From Fen-671 sp963794745 (lineage in GTDB: Bacteria; Actinomycetota; Acidimicrobiia; Acidimicrobiales; Palsa-688), in contig CAWCEZ010000009.1 of NCBI GenBank assembly GCA_963794745.1, positions 372,001 to 436,000 on the forward strand: a stretch of DNA of 64,000 nucleotides. Direction: 5' to 3'. The notes under the pieces are model-generated. The model was not told the origin of the DNA and ran no database searches. It was given only the letters and a program-made list of their open reading frames with translations. This document shows, one piece after another, positions 8,414 through 16,753 of this stretch. The position numbers were made by a program, and so were the translations under genes. The first letter of the stretch is position 1; every line of letters begins with the position of its first letter.

Positions 8414-9941
8414 TTGACCGTTCCGTCTAAGACCGCTAGCGATGTTGAAATCTGGTTCCTTACCGGGAGCCAGGAGCTCTACGGAGATGAGACGCTCCGC
8501 CAAGTGGCCACGCAGTCCAGGGAAGTCGTCGCACTACTGAACGCCGGGCCCGAGATCGGCGTCAACATCAATTGGAAGCCGGTCCTCACCAGCGCGGCGC
8601 AAATTCGCCGAGCCTGCATAGACGCCAACAGCTCCGGCTCCTGCATTGGTGTCGTGGCTTGGATGCATACCTTTTCGCCGGCCAAGGAGTGGATCGGGGG
8701 CCTGGACGTACTGCGCAAGCCGCTCTTGCACCTGCATACCCAGGCCAATCTTTCGTTGCCCTGGGCCACGATCGACATGGACTTCATGAACCTCAACCAA
8801 GCCGCGCACGGCGACCGCGAGTTCGGCCATATACAGACCCGGCTCGCGGTGCGGCGAAAGACCGTCGCGGGCCACGCCAGCGACCCGGGTGTCCGCGCCC
8901 GGATCGGGTCGTGGGCGCGCGCCGCAACTGGTCACCATGCGACGACCGAGATGCGCCTCGTCCGCTTCGGGGACAACATGCGCGGCGTGGCGGTGACCGA
9001 GGGCGACAAGGTGGAGGCTCAGCTGCGCTTTGGGGCCGCAGTCAATACCCATGGAGTGAACGACCTCGTAGCGGCGGTTGACGCAGTGCCCGCGAATGCG
9101 GTCGACGACCTCGTGGCGGGTTACCAGGAAAGCTATGACGTCGTCCCTGAGCTCGCAGCGGGCGGTGCGCGCCACGCGTCGTTGCGCTATGCGGCCCAGA
9201 TAGAGGCAGGACTGCGGTCGTTCCTTACCGATGGGGGGTTCACGGCCTTCACGACCAACTTCGAAGACCTGGGGGGCCTGCGCCAGTTGCCCGGGATCGC
9301 CGTCCAGCGCCTTATGGCGGACGGCTTCGGCTTCGGCGCCGAGGGCGACTGGAAGACATCGGTGCTCCTACGGGCCCTCAAGGTCATGGCCGGCGACCGG
9401 GCCGGAGGCACTTCGTTCATGGAGGACTACACCTATCACTTTGGCCCCGGCGAACCAAAGATCCTGGGCGCGCACATGCTCGAGGTCTGTCCGAGCATCG
9501 CCCTAGGCAAACCAAAGTGCGAGAATCCATCCCTTGGGCATCGGGGGCCGTGAGGACCCTGTGCGTCTCGTCTTCGACGCAGCGCCCGCGAAGGGCTTCG
9601 TCGTAGGACTAGTCGACCTCGGGGACCGCTTCCGCCTTGTCGCCAACGACATTGAGGTCGTCCCTCCAGATGCACCGCTCCCGAACCTCCCGGTGGCGCG
9701 CGCAGTGTGGAAGCCGGCGCCCAGCCTTTCGACGTCAGCGGAATCCTGGCTGAGCGCCGGGGGACCGCACCACACAGTGCTCAGCACTGCGCTCGATATC
9801 GAGACCCTCGAGGACTACGCCGTGATCACAGGGGTCGAGCTGCTCCGCATCGGCTCGTCGACCACTACCGAGGGCTTCGAGCGCGAGCTGCGCTGGAACC
9901 AGGCGTACTATCGCCTGGCGCATGGGCTGGCCCGAGGCTAG
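8414..9941 (+). CDS. araA: L-arabinose isomerase (one frameshift)
   Basis: AraA interconverts L-arabinose and L-ribulose in the cytoplasm. The sequence begins EIWFLTGSQELYG, diagnostic for AraA. Metal-binding positions are present: Glu in NFEDLGG, Glu in FMEDYTYHF, His in AHMLEVCPS and His in GGPHHTVLS. An extra A at about 9523 (GAGAATCC for GAGATCC) breaks the frame inside KCEIHPLGIGG; after it the reading resumes with GIGGREDPVRLVFDA and ends at 9941, giving about 508 residues, the normal length. The start is probably the TTG at 8414. No araB or araD lies nearby; a DhaKL kinase pair is downstream instead. Confidence 0.92.
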
Positions 9942-9955
9942 CCGCGGCCGCCACG

Positions 9956-11029
9956 ATGACCCCGGGACAACTGATTGTCGGTACGTACACCGAAAAGTTG
10001 CCGCATGTTGACGGGCGGGCGCCCGGGATCCTTTCCTGCAGCTACGAAGACGGCGCGCTGGGCCCTCCGAGGATATTGGCGCCCTCTCGCAACCCGTCCT
10101 GGCTCACGGTCGCCAAATCGGGTGAATTCATTTATGCGGTCAGTGAGACAACCGATTTTAAAGGCGAGGTGGGCGGCGGAGCCACGGCCTACAGGCGGGA
10201 CGTCAACACCGGTGCGCTCACGCAACTAAACAGCCGGACCTCCGCTGGGGTTCACCCGGCACACATCGGGCTCGACGGCAGTGGGCGCTTTGTGCTGACG
10301 GCCAACTACACGTCGGGCTCGATTACCGTTTACCCCCTTAACGAGGATGGCAGCTTGGGTGAAATGCTCGATTACGTTCAGCACGTCGGGTCTAGTGCCC
10401 ATCCCGCCCGCCAAGGCGGACCGCATCCCCACATGATCTGCCCGGACCCCGTGACCGGCCGTATCCTCGTCCCGGACCTCGGTCTTGATGCCGTGCTCAG
10501 CTATGAACTTGACGAGTCGGGCAAGCTCTTCGAACTGACGTCGCAACGTATAGGCACAAAGGCCGGTGCCGGGCCTCGCCAGCTAGCGTTCCATCCCAAC
10601 AAGCGGTACCTTTTCGTTCTAAACGAGCTCGACAATACCCTTGTGGCTCTTCGCCGCAACGGGGGTTCTTTCGACGTGGCCGATATCAAATCGACTCTCC
10701 CGGAGGGGTTTAGCGAGCACAACCAGGGGGCGGCTGTGCGTGTATCGCTCTCAGGACGGTACGTGTACACGTCCAATCGAGGGCACGACAGTATTGCCAT
10801 CTTTCGGTTCGAAGAACCGGCGGGCGAATTAGACCTGGCACGTTTGGTGCCGGCAGGTGGGAAAGAGCCTCGAGACCTCTGCCCCTCGTTGGACGGGAAG
10901 TACCTGCTTGTCGCCAACCAGGACAGCCACACAATCGTTTCGTTCGCCATTGATGAGAACAGGCCCGACCTGCACCAGGCATCGAGCACTGAGGTACCGA
11001 GCCCAGCCTGCCTTGTGTTCGCGGCCTGA
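9956..11029 (+). CDS. Seven-bladed beta-propeller lactonase (YbhE/Pgl family)
   Basis: This 357-residue member of the lactonase (6-phosphogluconolactonase, Pgl/YbhE) family hydrolyses sugar lactones. Blade repeats are visible, with family signatures VGTYTEK, GPRQLAFHPN and SNRGHDSIAIF and a C-terminal LLVANQDS blade. ATG 9956 is chosen because the family N-terminus starts there, 15 nt after araA. In an arabinose island the likely substrate is L-arabinono-lactone rather than 6-phosphogluconolactone. That would point to an oxidative branch ending in the KGSA-type dehydrogenase downstream. Substrate assignment is inference. Confidence 0.8.
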   Translation: MTPGQLIVGTYTEKLPHVDGRAPGILSCSYEDGALGPPRILAPSRNPSWLTVAKSGEFIYAVSETTDFKGEVGGGATAYRRDVNTGALTQLNSRTSAGVHPAHIGLDGSGRFVLTANYTSGSITVYPLNEDGSLGEMLDYVQHVGSSAHPARQGGPHPHMICPDPVTGRILVPDLGLDAVLSYELDESGKLFELTSQRIGTKAGAGPRQLAFHPNKRYLFVLNELDNTLVALRRNGGSFDVADIKSTLPEGFSEHNQGAAVRVSLSGRYVYTSNRGHDSIAIFRFEEPAGELDLARLVPAGGKEPRDLCPSLDGKYLLVANQDSHTIVSFAIDENRPDLHQASSTEVPSPACLVFAA

Positions 11030-11166
11030 GGCCGCGCAAGCTGCGTTAGGCGCGCCGCTCACGGTGGCAGCCGCCGGGGTAAGCCGCTTGGCAGGTCCGG
11101 TAGCCAAAGATGGCATGATCGAGCCGGCCGTAACGCGTGGAGCTAACCAACGAGGAAGGCAAGGTT

Positions 11167-12165
11167 ATGCAGAAGTTGATCAACGATCCGGGGGACTTCG
11201 TCGACGAGGTGCTCCAAGGCATCATGAAGGCCCACCGGGACGACCTAAAACTCGCAGGAGGCCCCAGGGGGGTTGTCCGGGCCGATGCGCCTGTCAAGGG
11301 AAAGGTCGCGATCGCCACTGGCGGAGGTTCGGGTCACCTGCCCGTGTTCATGGGTTACGTAGGACGCGGTCTTGCAGACGGTGCTGCCATCGGCAATGTC
11401 TTCGCCTCGCCGAGCGCAGAACAGATGTTGTCTGTGGTGAAAGCCGTTGATGGTGGCCGGGGGGTGCTTTTGCTCTACGGCAACTACGGAGGTGACGTGC
11501 TCAACTTCGGCCTGGCTGCCGAGCTAGCGGAAGCGGAAGGTACCCGGACCGAAACGGTGACCGCCGCTGACGATATCGCCTCGGCCCCTAAAGGGGAAGA
11601 GAGCCGCCGCCGGGGGATCGCCGGGATCTTTTTCCTTTACAAGATCGCCGGCGCTAGCGCGGAGGAGGGGTCCGACCTCGAGACCGTCAAGGCCGTGACG
11701 GATCACGCCGCCGCGAACCTGCGTAGCTTCGGGGTTGCTCTGGCCCCCTGCATCATCCCTGCGGTGGGCCACGCCAACTTTGAACTGCCGGCAGGCCAGA
11801 TGGAGATCGGCATGGGGATCCACGGTGAGCCCGGCGTTCGGCGCGGGCCACTGGAGACGGCCGATGCTGTAACCGACCACCTGGTGGCCTCTCTGCTCGA
11901 TGACCTGCCACATGACAAGGGTGACCGCTTCGACATCTTGGTGAACGGCCTCGGCGCTACGCCGCCCGAGGAGCTCTACATCGTGTGCAACAGGGTGTTC
12001 ACCCGGCTCGAGGAACGAGGACTTTTTGTCCGCCGCGCGTGGGTTGGTGAGTACGCCACTTCGTTGGAGATGGCAGGCATGTCCCTGTCTCTGCTGCGCC
12101 TAGACGATGAACTGGTCCGGCTGCTCGATGCGCCGGCGTACTCGCCGTTCCTGGTGCACCGATGA
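11167..12165 (+). CDS. dhaK: Dihydroxyacetone kinase family, DhaK subunit
   Basis: This 332-residue DhaK domain protein covalently binds a ketose through a histidine (hemiaminal) for phosphorylation by DhaL. Conserved features are LINDP at the start, GGGSGH near residue 54, GDVLNF with its Asp, and MGIHGEPG carrying the substrate-binding His. The family's common GHEP is GHLP here, a mark of a subgroup likely acting on a sugar other than dihydroxyacetone. The start is ATG 11167 with GAGGAAGG at 11152-11159. The stop overlaps dhaL. Next to araA and with no araB present, it may phosphorylate L-ribulose or another pentulose/tetrulose; this is a hypothesis. Confidence 0.85.
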   Translation: MQKLINDPGDFVDEVLQGIMKAHRDDLKLAGGPRGVVRADAPVKGKVAIATGGGSGHLPVFMGYVGRGLADGAAIGNVFASPSAEQMLSVVKAVDGGRGVLLLYGNYGGDVLNFGLAAELAEAEGTRTETVTAADDIASAPKGEESRRRGIAGIFFLYKIAGASAEEGSDLETVKAVTDHAAANLRSFGVALAPCIIPAVGHANFELPAGQMEIGMGIHGEPGVRRGPLETADAVTDHLVASLLDDLPHDKGDRFDILVNGLGATPPEELYIVCNRVFTRLEERGLFVRRAWVGEYATSLEMAGMSLSLLRLDDELVRLLDAPAYSPFLVHR

Positions 12166-12791
12166 GCAGCTTGGTCGAGGTCCTGGGGGCTGTCGCGGCT
12201 TGCTTGAAGGACAGTGCCGACGAATTGAACCGGCTCGACGCGCAGGCCGGCGACGGGGACCTCGGCCTGACCGTGACCGCCGCCGGCGAAGCGGTGAACC
12301 GTCTTTTGCCCAGCCTGGAAGGCAAGAGCACCCCCGATGTGCTCAACGCCTGCGGTGTTGCCATTTCCAAAGAGGCCCCGTCTACATCGGGGACCTTGCT
12401 GGCTACCGGGCTGATGGGAGCCGCCAGAGCGGCCAGTCAGAGCTCCTCGAGCGGGGCCGCGGAGCTGGCGGAGCTGCTCGGTGCTTCACAAGCAGCGATC
12501 GCCAAGCGTGGTAAGGCCGAGCTCGGTTGGAAGACGATGCTGGACGCTCTGGCGCCTGCGGCGCAGGCAGCGACGACCAGAGCGGACGAGGGCGCCTCGC
12601 TGAGCGAGGCTCTCGATGCTGCTGCAGTGGCTGCCGACCTTGGCGCGCAAGCGACCCCGAGCATGGTGCCTCGTCTCGGCCGTGCGGGCTGGCTGGCCGA
12701 GAGGTCGGCTGGGCATGAGGATGCAGGGGCCCGCATGGTGGCGATCATCTTGCGCTCGGCCGCAGCCGCGAACCGGTCTCCGGGAGCCTGA
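12162..12791 (+). CDS. dhaL: Dihydroxyacetone kinase family, DhaL subunit
   Basis: This 209-residue all-helical nucleotide-binding subunit has the metal-coordinating Asp cluster (DAQAGDGDLG, about residues 27-36), the nucleotide loop SGTLLATGLMG, GWKTMLDAL and the C-terminal GRAGWLAERSAGHEDAGA. These together are diagnostic. Its ATG overlaps the dhaK stop by 4 nt (ATGA). No PTS component (DhaM) is adjacent, so phosphorylation is probably ATP-dependent. It acts with the preceding DhaK protein. Confidence 0.88.
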   Translation: MSSLVEVLGAVAACLKDSADELNRLDAQAGDGDLGLTVTAAGEAVNRLLPSLEGKSTPDVLNACGVAISKEAPSTSGTLLATGLMGAARAASQSSSSGAAELAELLGASQAAIAKRGKAELGWKTMLDALAPAAQAATTRADEGASLSEALDAAAVAADLGAQATPSMVPRLGRAGWLAERSAGHEDAGARMVAIILRSAAAANRSPGA

Positions 12792-12794
12792 GCC

Positions 12795-14324
12795 ATGGCC
12801 CAAAGCCGAGACGCCGGCGACGAACAGGTTTTCTCGATGGTTCCCCAGGAAACGAGTACCGAAGAAGTCGATGCTGCCTGCCAGAAGGCTCAAGTTGCAT
12901 TCGGCGAGCTCGGCGAGGTTGGCCGGCGCGGCCGGGCCGAGATGCTCGTCGCAATGGCCGGCTCCCTCGAGGCCCATGGGGAGGAGATCGTTGCTGTAGC
13001 CGACCAGGAAACCGCTTTGGGGGTGGCGAGGCTGAGCGGGGAGCTGAAGCGCACTTGTTTTCAGCTGCGTTTCTTCGCCGAAGTGCTTAGCGACGGGGCT
13101 TACCTGGAGGCCGCGATCGACCACAGCGGCCCGACGGCGATGGGCCAGCGGCCGGATCTGCGTCGCATGCTCACCCCGCTTGGGCCGGTGGCGGTCTTCG
13201 GCGCCAGCAATTTTCCCCTCGCGTTCTCAGTTCCGGGAGGCGATACGGCCTCCGCCCTGGCCGCCGGGTGCTCCGTGATCGTCAAGGTCCACGGCGCCCA
13301 CCCGGCTACGTCTGTGCTTTGCGCGAGGTTGCTGAGCGAGGGAGCCCGCCAGGCCGGGCTGACAAGCGAACTCGTTGGCCTCGTTTTCGGGGAGCCGGCC
13401 GGGGTGGCGATGGTTGCCCATCCGTTGGTCAAGGCCGTCGGTTTCACTGGTTCCTTGGCGGGCGGGCGCTATTTGTTCGACGTCGCCAACCGGCGACCGG
13501 AGCCCATACCTTTTTATGGTGAGCTCGGCGCCCTCAATGCAGTTGTAGTTGGCAGTGCCGCTGCGGCCAGCAGGGCCGCGGATATAGCGACAGGCCTCGC
13601 CGGTTCGTTCACTTTGGGCGCCGGGCAGTTCTGCACAAAGCCAGGCCTGGTCTTCGTCCCCGAAGGCGAAACAGGCGGCTCTCTGGTCCGGCTATTGGCC
13701 GAGGCCGTGAGCGCCATAGCCGGTGCGCCGATGCTGACCGAACGGATCGCTCGAGGGTTCGGTGACGGCACGGCCCGTTTGCGTCAGGTCGAGGAGGTTA
13801 GGGCGCTTGCCGAGGGTCAGCCCAACCCTGCTGGCGCCTCTCATTGCGGCGTACCATTGCTGCTCGAGGCCACCGGCGTTGACTTTGATGATGCCTTCAA
13901 AGTCGAATACTTCGGCCCGGTATTAGTCGTCCGCCGTTACCGCGACGCCGCCGAGCTCACCCACCTCGTCGATGGTCTGCCATCTGGGCTGACTGCCACC
14001 GTCCACGCCGACGAGGCCGATGAACAACAACTGCGAGATGTAGTCGCGGCCCTGCGCTCGCGGGTCGGCCGTCTTGTTTGGAACGGCTACCCGACCGGGG
14101 TGGCGGTTGCCTGGGCGATGCACCACGGCGGTCCCTATCCGGCGACGACTGACCCGTTGCACACTTCCGTGGGCGCGACGGCTATCCGCCGCTGGCTGAA
14201 GCCCATTGCATATCAGGATGTGCCCCAGCGCCTCCTGCCTCCCGAGCTCAGGGATCTAACCGACCCTGAGCACGCCGTGCCTCGTAGGACCGACGGCCGC
14301 CTTACCCTGCCCGCTGGTGATTGA
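12795..14324 (+). CDS. Alpha-ketoglutaric semialdehyde (2,5-dioxovalerate)-type dehydrogenase
   Basis: This 509-residue aldehyde dehydrogenase of the KGSADH branch would oxidise alpha-ketoglutaric semialdehyde, the last step of oxidative pentose or sugar-acid pathways. The start region, the GASNFPLAFSVPGGDTASALAAGC segment (positions about 136-159), the general-base Glu in FYGELGALN and the catalytic Cys in GAGQFCTKPG match that branch rather than classical ALDHs. It starts 3 nt after dhaL and overlaps the MFS gene at its end, so it belongs to the dhaKL operon. Glycolaldehyde is an alternative substrate if the pathway cleaves a phosphorylated pentulose. Confidence 0.85.
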   Translation: MAQSRDAGDEQVFSMVPQETSTEEVDAACQKAQVAFGELGEVGRRGRAEMLVAMAGSLEAHGEEIVAVADQETALGVARLSGELKRTCFQLRFFAEVLSDGAYLEAAIDHSGPTAMGQRPDLRRMLTPLGPVAVFGASNFPLAFSVPGGDTASALAAGCSVIVKVHGAHPATSVLCARLLSEGARQAGLTSELVGLVFGEPAGVAMVAHPLVKAVGFTGSLAGGRYLFDVANRRPEPIPFYGELGALNAVVVGSAAAASRAADIATGLAGSFTLGAGQFCTKPGLVFVPEGETGGSLVRLLAEAVSAIAGAPMLTERIARGFGDGTARLRQVEEVRALAEGQPNPAGASHCGVPLLLEATGVDFDDAFKVEYFGPVLVVRRYRDAAELTHLVDGLPSGLTATVHADEADEQQLRDVVAALRSRVGRLVWNGYPTGVAVAWAMHHGGPYPATTDPLHTSVGATAIRRWLKPIAYQDVPQRLLPPELRDLTDPEHAVPRRTDGRLTLPAGD

Positions 14325-15730
14325 GAAGCGACAAAGAAATATAGGATTTTTGGTTGCCGGGTGTTTCTTCATGGAGATCCTGGACAGCACGATTGTCTCC
14401 ACGTCTGCCCCGCGTATCGGCGCCGCTTTGCATGTGCCGTCCACATCTATCGGGTTACTGATCACCGCTTACCTGATAACTGTCGCGGTGCTCATCCCGC
14501 TCAGCGGGTGGATGGTCTCGCGGTTCGGCACTCGCAAGGTCTTCCTGTCGGCTATTGCGATTTTCACTGTCGCATCGCTCCTGTGCGCAACGAGCGTCAG
14601 CTTTGGTGAACTGGTCGCAATGCGGGTGCTCCAAGGCGTCGGGGGAGCCATGATGGTCCCGGTCGGCCGACTAACTGTTCTCTCGGGGACGGCAAAAGCT
14701 GACCTGATGCGCCTTATCTCTTACATCGTTTGGCCCGGGCTCGTTGCACCGGTCATCGCGCCACTGGCCGGTGCGTTTATCACCACCTATGCCAGCTGGC
14801 GGTGGCTCTTCACCATCAACGTCCCGTTGGGTGTGGTCGCGTTCCTCGTTGCCGTAAGGCTCGTACCACGTCTGGCGAGATCAGCCACTCCTCGGCTGGA
14901 CTGGGTTGGCGTCGCCCTGACCTGCACCGGTCTCGGCGGGCTAACTTATGCCGCTAGCCAAGTATCCGAACCCACTATCCCTTGGAGCGCGACCCGCGAT
15001 AATCGCCGCCATCTCACTGGTCATTATCGCCGGGACTGCGTGGCACCTTCTCCGGGCCCCTGACCCGTTGGTCGACTTGAGGGCCTTGCACATCAAGGCC
15101 CTGCGGACATCGCTCGAAGGTGGTTCGTTGTCCGGCATGGCGACGAATGCCATGCCCTTTCTCGTGCCCTTGCTTTTCGAGAACGTCTTTGGTTGGAGCG
15201 CAGTCAAGGCGGGCGGCATAGTGATGGTCCTGTTTATCGGCAATATCGGCATCAAGCCTGTCAACCGTTTGCTGCTCAACCGGTTCGGTTTTCGCACCGT
15301 GCTCACGGCTGCAAACCTAGGGCTAGCGGCTACAGCGGTGTGCGCCGGGCTCCTCACGAGAGGCACTCCGGTGGCGCTGATAATCATCATGCTGCTTGTC
15401 TCGGGCGTGGCCCGCTCCATTAACGGGACGTCTTACAACACGCTCAGCTTCAGCGACGTTCCTGAGGCCGAGATGGCCCATGCCAACAGCCTGGCTTCCA
15501 CCGTCCAACAACTCTCCGCCGGGTACGGCGTCGCCATCGCGACCATCGGTGTGCGCGCCGGGATTTCCTTCCGGGCAGTGTTGGTCCACTCGACGACCTT
15601 TACTCCCTATACATTCGCCTTTTTCATCATTGCCCTCCTGCCACTGGTCGGCGCCGTCCAAGCCAGCCGGCTTGGCCCCGACGTCGGGGACGCTGCGCGG
15701 TCTATCTCGAGGAGCGCGGCTCCCGGGTAG
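14317..15730 (+). CDS. MFS transporter, DHA2-like (one frameshift)
   Basis: This major-facilitator transporter of about 470 residues has roughly 14 membrane segments, the DHA2 drug:H+ antiporter architecture. The motif ASWRWLFTINVPLG and the early DSTIVSTSAPRIG loop are typical. The frame changes at about 14993 (ARDPAI region), after which the reading continues RPAIIAAISLV to 15730. The GTG start overlaps the dehydrogenase gene by 8 nt. Function in the island is uncertain: it may export a sugar-acid by-product, or be an unrelated efflux pump. Confidence 0.8.
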
Positions 15731-15796
15731 CCGGCGCCGGATGGTCCACAGGCATATCCACGGTTCCCACCTCTGCACCAGGTAGCGTCCAGACAA

Positions 15797-16753
15797 GTGG
15801 TTCGCGGCGCAGTGTGGGACCTGGGGAGCAGTTCGTTCCAGGTATTGGCGTGCAAGCTCGGGCCATCGCAGAGCCTGTTGCCTGTACTGAAGAGGCGGTC
15901 GCTGCTCAACCTGGGCCTTGAGGTTGGCACTACGGGCATGATCTCGCCCGAGCGGGTAAGGGCGTCGCTCAGAGCGGCCAAACGGCTGCGCCGAGCCGTA
16001 GACACCGTAGGCCCCGACATCGTGGTGGCATTGGCCACCGCCGCCTTGCGTGACGCGGTTAATGGCCCGGAGGTGGTCGGTCGTCTCGAAAAGGTCATTG
16101 GTACGCCGGTCCGCGTCCTCGAGGGCAAGCAGGAGGCACGGCTGTGTTTCTTGGGCCAAAGAGCGGGCACCTATGTCGGTGACGAGCCGACCTTGAGCAT
16201 CGACCTGGGCGGCGGGAGTTTCGAACTGGTCGTCGGTGACCGCTTTGATATTTACGAGGCCGCAAGTGCACCTCTCGGCCCGACCCGCCTCAAGGGCGAG
16301 CTGGGGACCGGGGCGGTCCTCAGCCGAGAGGACCGTAAGGAGGTACGCGAGCGCGTCCGCGAAGCACTGGAAACGGTACGGCTGGACCTCGCCGCGTACC
16401 CCAATGTCGCCGTGAGAACGGTTGTTAGCGGAGGGACGGCTCGCGCCCTGGCCCGGTTGGCCATCGCCAAAACATGCCGGCACGTCAGCAACTCGGACTG
16501 GGTGGTCAACCAGGTAGACCTACCCGTGGCGCAGGTAGCCGAGCTTGCCGAGATGCTCGCTCGGATGGATCTCGACGAGCGGAAGGCTCTTGCGGGAATG
16601 CCCGCCCGGCGCGCAGCAGTCCTGCCGCTCGGAGCTTGCATCCTTGAGGCGATCGCTGAAGAGCTGGGTGTTGAGCACTATGTCGTAAGCGAATGGGGTT
16701 TGCGCGAGGGGGCATTGCTCGAGGCCTTCACAGACCACGGGTACGTCGCCTAG
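15797..16753 (+). CDS. Ppx/GppA family phosphatase
   Basis: This 318-residue protein of the exopolyphosphatase/guanosine pentaphosphatase family has the ASKHA fold. Phosphate-1 motif: VWDLGSSSFQVL near the N-terminus; phosphate-2 motif: SIDLGGGSFELVVGD, about residues 134-148; later VVSGGTARAL. It is short, lacking the C-terminal HD-like domain of long Ppx, as usual in actinobacteria, where such proteins hydrolyse short-chain polyphosphate or (p)ppGpp. GTG start at 15797. Its end overlaps the convergent glycosyltransferase gene by 4 nt. Confidence 0.85.
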   Translation: MVRGAVWDLGSSSFQVLACKLGPSQSLLPVLKRRSLLNLGLEVGTTGMISPERVRASLRAAKRLRRAVDTVGPDIVVALATAALRDAVNGPEVVGRLEKVIGTPVRVLEGKQEARLCFLGQRAGTYVGDEPTLSIDLGGGSFELVVGDRFDIYEAASAPLGPTRLKGELGTGAVLSREDRKEVRERVREALETVRLDLAAYPNVAVRTVVSGGTARALARLAIAKTCRHVSNSDWVVNQVDLPVAQVAELAEMLARMDLDERKALAGMPARRAAVLPLGACILEAIAEELGVEHYVVSEWGLREGALLEAFTDHGYVA

